Virus record (IMG/VR): IMGVR_UViG_3300009149_000300
Location: 1 to 23,010 of that record
Origin: a virus
DNA length: 23,010 bases
Strand: one strand, 5' to 3'
The translations under genes and the position numbers were made by a program. The notes under the pieces are model-generated. The model saw only the letters and a program-made list of their open reading frames with translations, did no database searches and had not been told where the DNA came from. Position 1 is the stretch's first letter. The number at the start of each line of letters is the position of its first letter. This document shows, in pieces, positions 22,409-23,010 of this stretch.

Positions 22409-22636
22409 AATAAAGAAAATAAAGATTTAGAAAAATTAGTATCTAAAATTCTTAAATCAGATAACACTACAGCTAAAAAATTAAAAAAAGAATTAAAAGA
22501 AGAAGGTTCAGATACGAAAAATTATCATAATTATTATAAAGAATTAGTTACTATAATAAAAAAAGAAGCTGGTGATGACGTAAAAAGATCTGATATAGAA
22601 ATAGTATTAGCAGATGCTTTAGATTTTTTAGATTAA
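22370..22636 (+). CDS. Putative capsid-targeted internal protein
   Basis: This 88-residue protein begins MKHIKLFEQFINENKEN, a near match in form to T4 internal protein leaders (MKTYQEFIAEA), with a predicted protease cut after FINE. The mature part, about 75 residues, is very lysine- and glutamate-rich and helical (LEKLVSKILKSDNTTAKKLK, KELVTIIKKEAGDDVKRSD, IEIVLADALDFLD). The charge pattern would suit a DNA- or protein-binding head protein, but I do not recognise the domain. The same N-terminal peptide occurs in the genes at 22808 and 22925. It lies after the scaffold, where T4 has the major capsid gene, suggesting local insertion of cargo genes. Confidence 0.6.
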   Translation: MKHIKLFEQFINENKENKDLEKLVSKILKSDNTTAKKLKKELKEEGSDTKNYHNYYKELVTIIKKEAGDDVKRSDIEIVLADALDFLD

Positions 22637-22664
22637 TAAAATAAAATAAAATAAAAATATAATT

Positions 22665-22795
22665 ATGATAACGTCTATAAACGAATTTAAAAAGTCATTA
22701 CAAACTAATGAAATCTTTGGTTTTTCTAAGCCGGACTTGTAGAGGCATGTAATAATGCAGCTAACGGCGAAGCTGGTCAGTATTTTTATGATTAA
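22665..22795 (+). pseudogene. Short, probably frameshifted capsid-targeted protein
   Basis: The first frame reads MITSINEFKKSLQTNEIFGF, then SKPDL and TAG at 22740-22742 (25 residues). SINEFKKSLQTNE looks like another targeting peptide. A second frame, out of step by one base, overlaps and reads LVEACNNAANGEAGQYFYD to TAA 22793-22795. Joining them needs a one-base shift near 22737. The second part has a natural residue mix, so a small gene of about 44 residues damaged by one indel is likely. A sequencing error is possible. Confidence 0.4.
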
Positions 22796-22807
22796 AATTG
22801 GATAACA

Positions 22808-22912
22808 ATGAAACACATTAAATTATTTGAACAGTTTATCGGAATAGATGAATCTAAAAAAGAAATTACAAAGTATCGATGTACTTCTCAAGAAATTGAA
22901 AGTAAAACCTAA
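22808..22912 (+). CDS. Small protein with duplicated capsid-targeting start
   Basis: This 34-residue frame starts MKHIKLFEQFIGIDESKKEI and ends TKYRCTSQEIESKT. The first 32 or so coding bases repeat the starts at 22370 and 22925; the end lies inside the second 93-base repeat and matches the end of the frame at 22292. The gene appears to be a mosaic made by recombination between repeats. FIGIDE-S may still be cut by the protease. It is too short to name. Confidence 0.45.
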   Translation: MKHIKLFEQFIGIDESKKEITKYRCTSQEIESKT

Positions 22913-22963
22913 AATTATAAACCAATGAAACACATTAAATTATTTGAACAGTTTATTAATGAA
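22871..22963 (+). repeat. 93-base direct repeat, copy 2
   Basis: Identical to 22316-22408. After the repeat the coding sequences differ (NKEN... versus AAAST...), so the same leader and targeting peptide are joined to different payloads. Confidence 0.92.
22916..22923 (+). promoter_or_regulatory. TATAAACC box, second repeat copy
   Basis: Same TTATAAACCAATG arrangement as at 22361, before the ATG at 22925. Confidence 0.4.
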
Positions 22964-23010
22964 GCAGCAGCTTCAACTCATACCATTTTTGATTTTATTG
23001 ATTTTGATTA
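22925..23010 (+). CDS. Putative capsid-targeted protein, 3' end outside window
   Basis: The 28 visible residues read MKHIKLFEQFINEAAAS, then THTIFDFIDFD, and run off the right edge. The leader is identical to that at 22370 with a cut predicted after FINE, here followed by Ala, the best match in the window to the T4 site FIAE-A. The payload cannot be judged. Confidence 0.6.
   Translation, partial: MKHIKLFEQFINEAAASTHTIFDFIDFD

Noticed and set aside
22637-22664. ATAAA tandem repeats as a regulatory array
   Set aside because: A short run of about four units in AT-rich intergenic DNA is expected by chance or slippage and has no matching copies elsewhere.

Overview
The window reads as part of the genome of a T4-superfamily myovirus that infects a Bacteroidota, most likely flavobacterial, host. 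T4-type genes seen: sliding clamp (gp45), DNA polymerase (gp43, C-terminal part only), UvsX recombinase, gp41 helicase, gp47/gp46 nuclease, a gp15-like tail protein, gp55 late sigma factor, gp4-like head-completion nuclease, gp20 portal and a gp21-like prohead protease. The host inference rests on three points: start codons are preceded by A-rich leaders without Shine-Dalgarno sequences; three proteins carry flavobacterial-style signal peptides ending in FGQ or FSQ, one with a type IX secretion (T9SS type B) C-terminal domain; and there is a histone H1 (Hc1)-like protein of Bacteroidota type. All supported genes are on the + strand, and the DNA is AT-rich.

Layout. 1-1560: the end of a putative internal head protein, the Hc1-like protein, and the clamp gene with a terminator. 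1613-3643: an HNH/NUMOD3 homing endonuclease gene broken in the middle by about 1.3 kb of GC-richer DNA carrying an EcoRI-type adenine methyltransferase and a truncated DUF262 gene. 3640-4761: the C-terminal part of a split family B polymerase. 4783-6978: a tightly packed accessory cluster mixing three secreted proteins (two PKD-like, one of these with a T9SS sorting domain) with two small proteins that start with capsid-targeting peptides. 7022-9633: uvsX broken into two genes by a split intein, with a free-standing Vsr-like nuclease gene between the halves. 9611-14604: helicase and recombination nuclease genes with two unknowns and a nuclease remnant. 14612-22292: late genes (tail, unknown virion protein, gp55, gp4, a conserved unknown, portal with an in-frame amber codon, protease-scaffold fusion). 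22292-23010: repeated promoter plus capsid-targeting cassettes in front of different small payloads.

How they work together. Clamp, polymerase, helicase, UvsX and gp46/47 form the replication-recombination core. gp55, with the clamp, would drive late transcription from TATAAA-type boxes found before the scaffold/protease, portal, the 599-residue protein and several small head proteins. The gp21-like protease is fused to a scaffold made of about 14-residue repeats, most of which carry an (L/I)-A-E type cleavage motif. The same motif, (L/I)-x-E before a small residue, ends the N-terminal peptide of several small proteins (FEEFLNE, FNSFLNE, FEQFINE), much like T4 internal proteins (MKTYQEFIAE). 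The phage therefore seems to have a modular capsid-cargo system.

Cautions. Three lesions (portal amber, frameshifts near 5568 and 22737) could be real or sequencing/assembly errors. Functions come from motifs read by eye; no database search was run.
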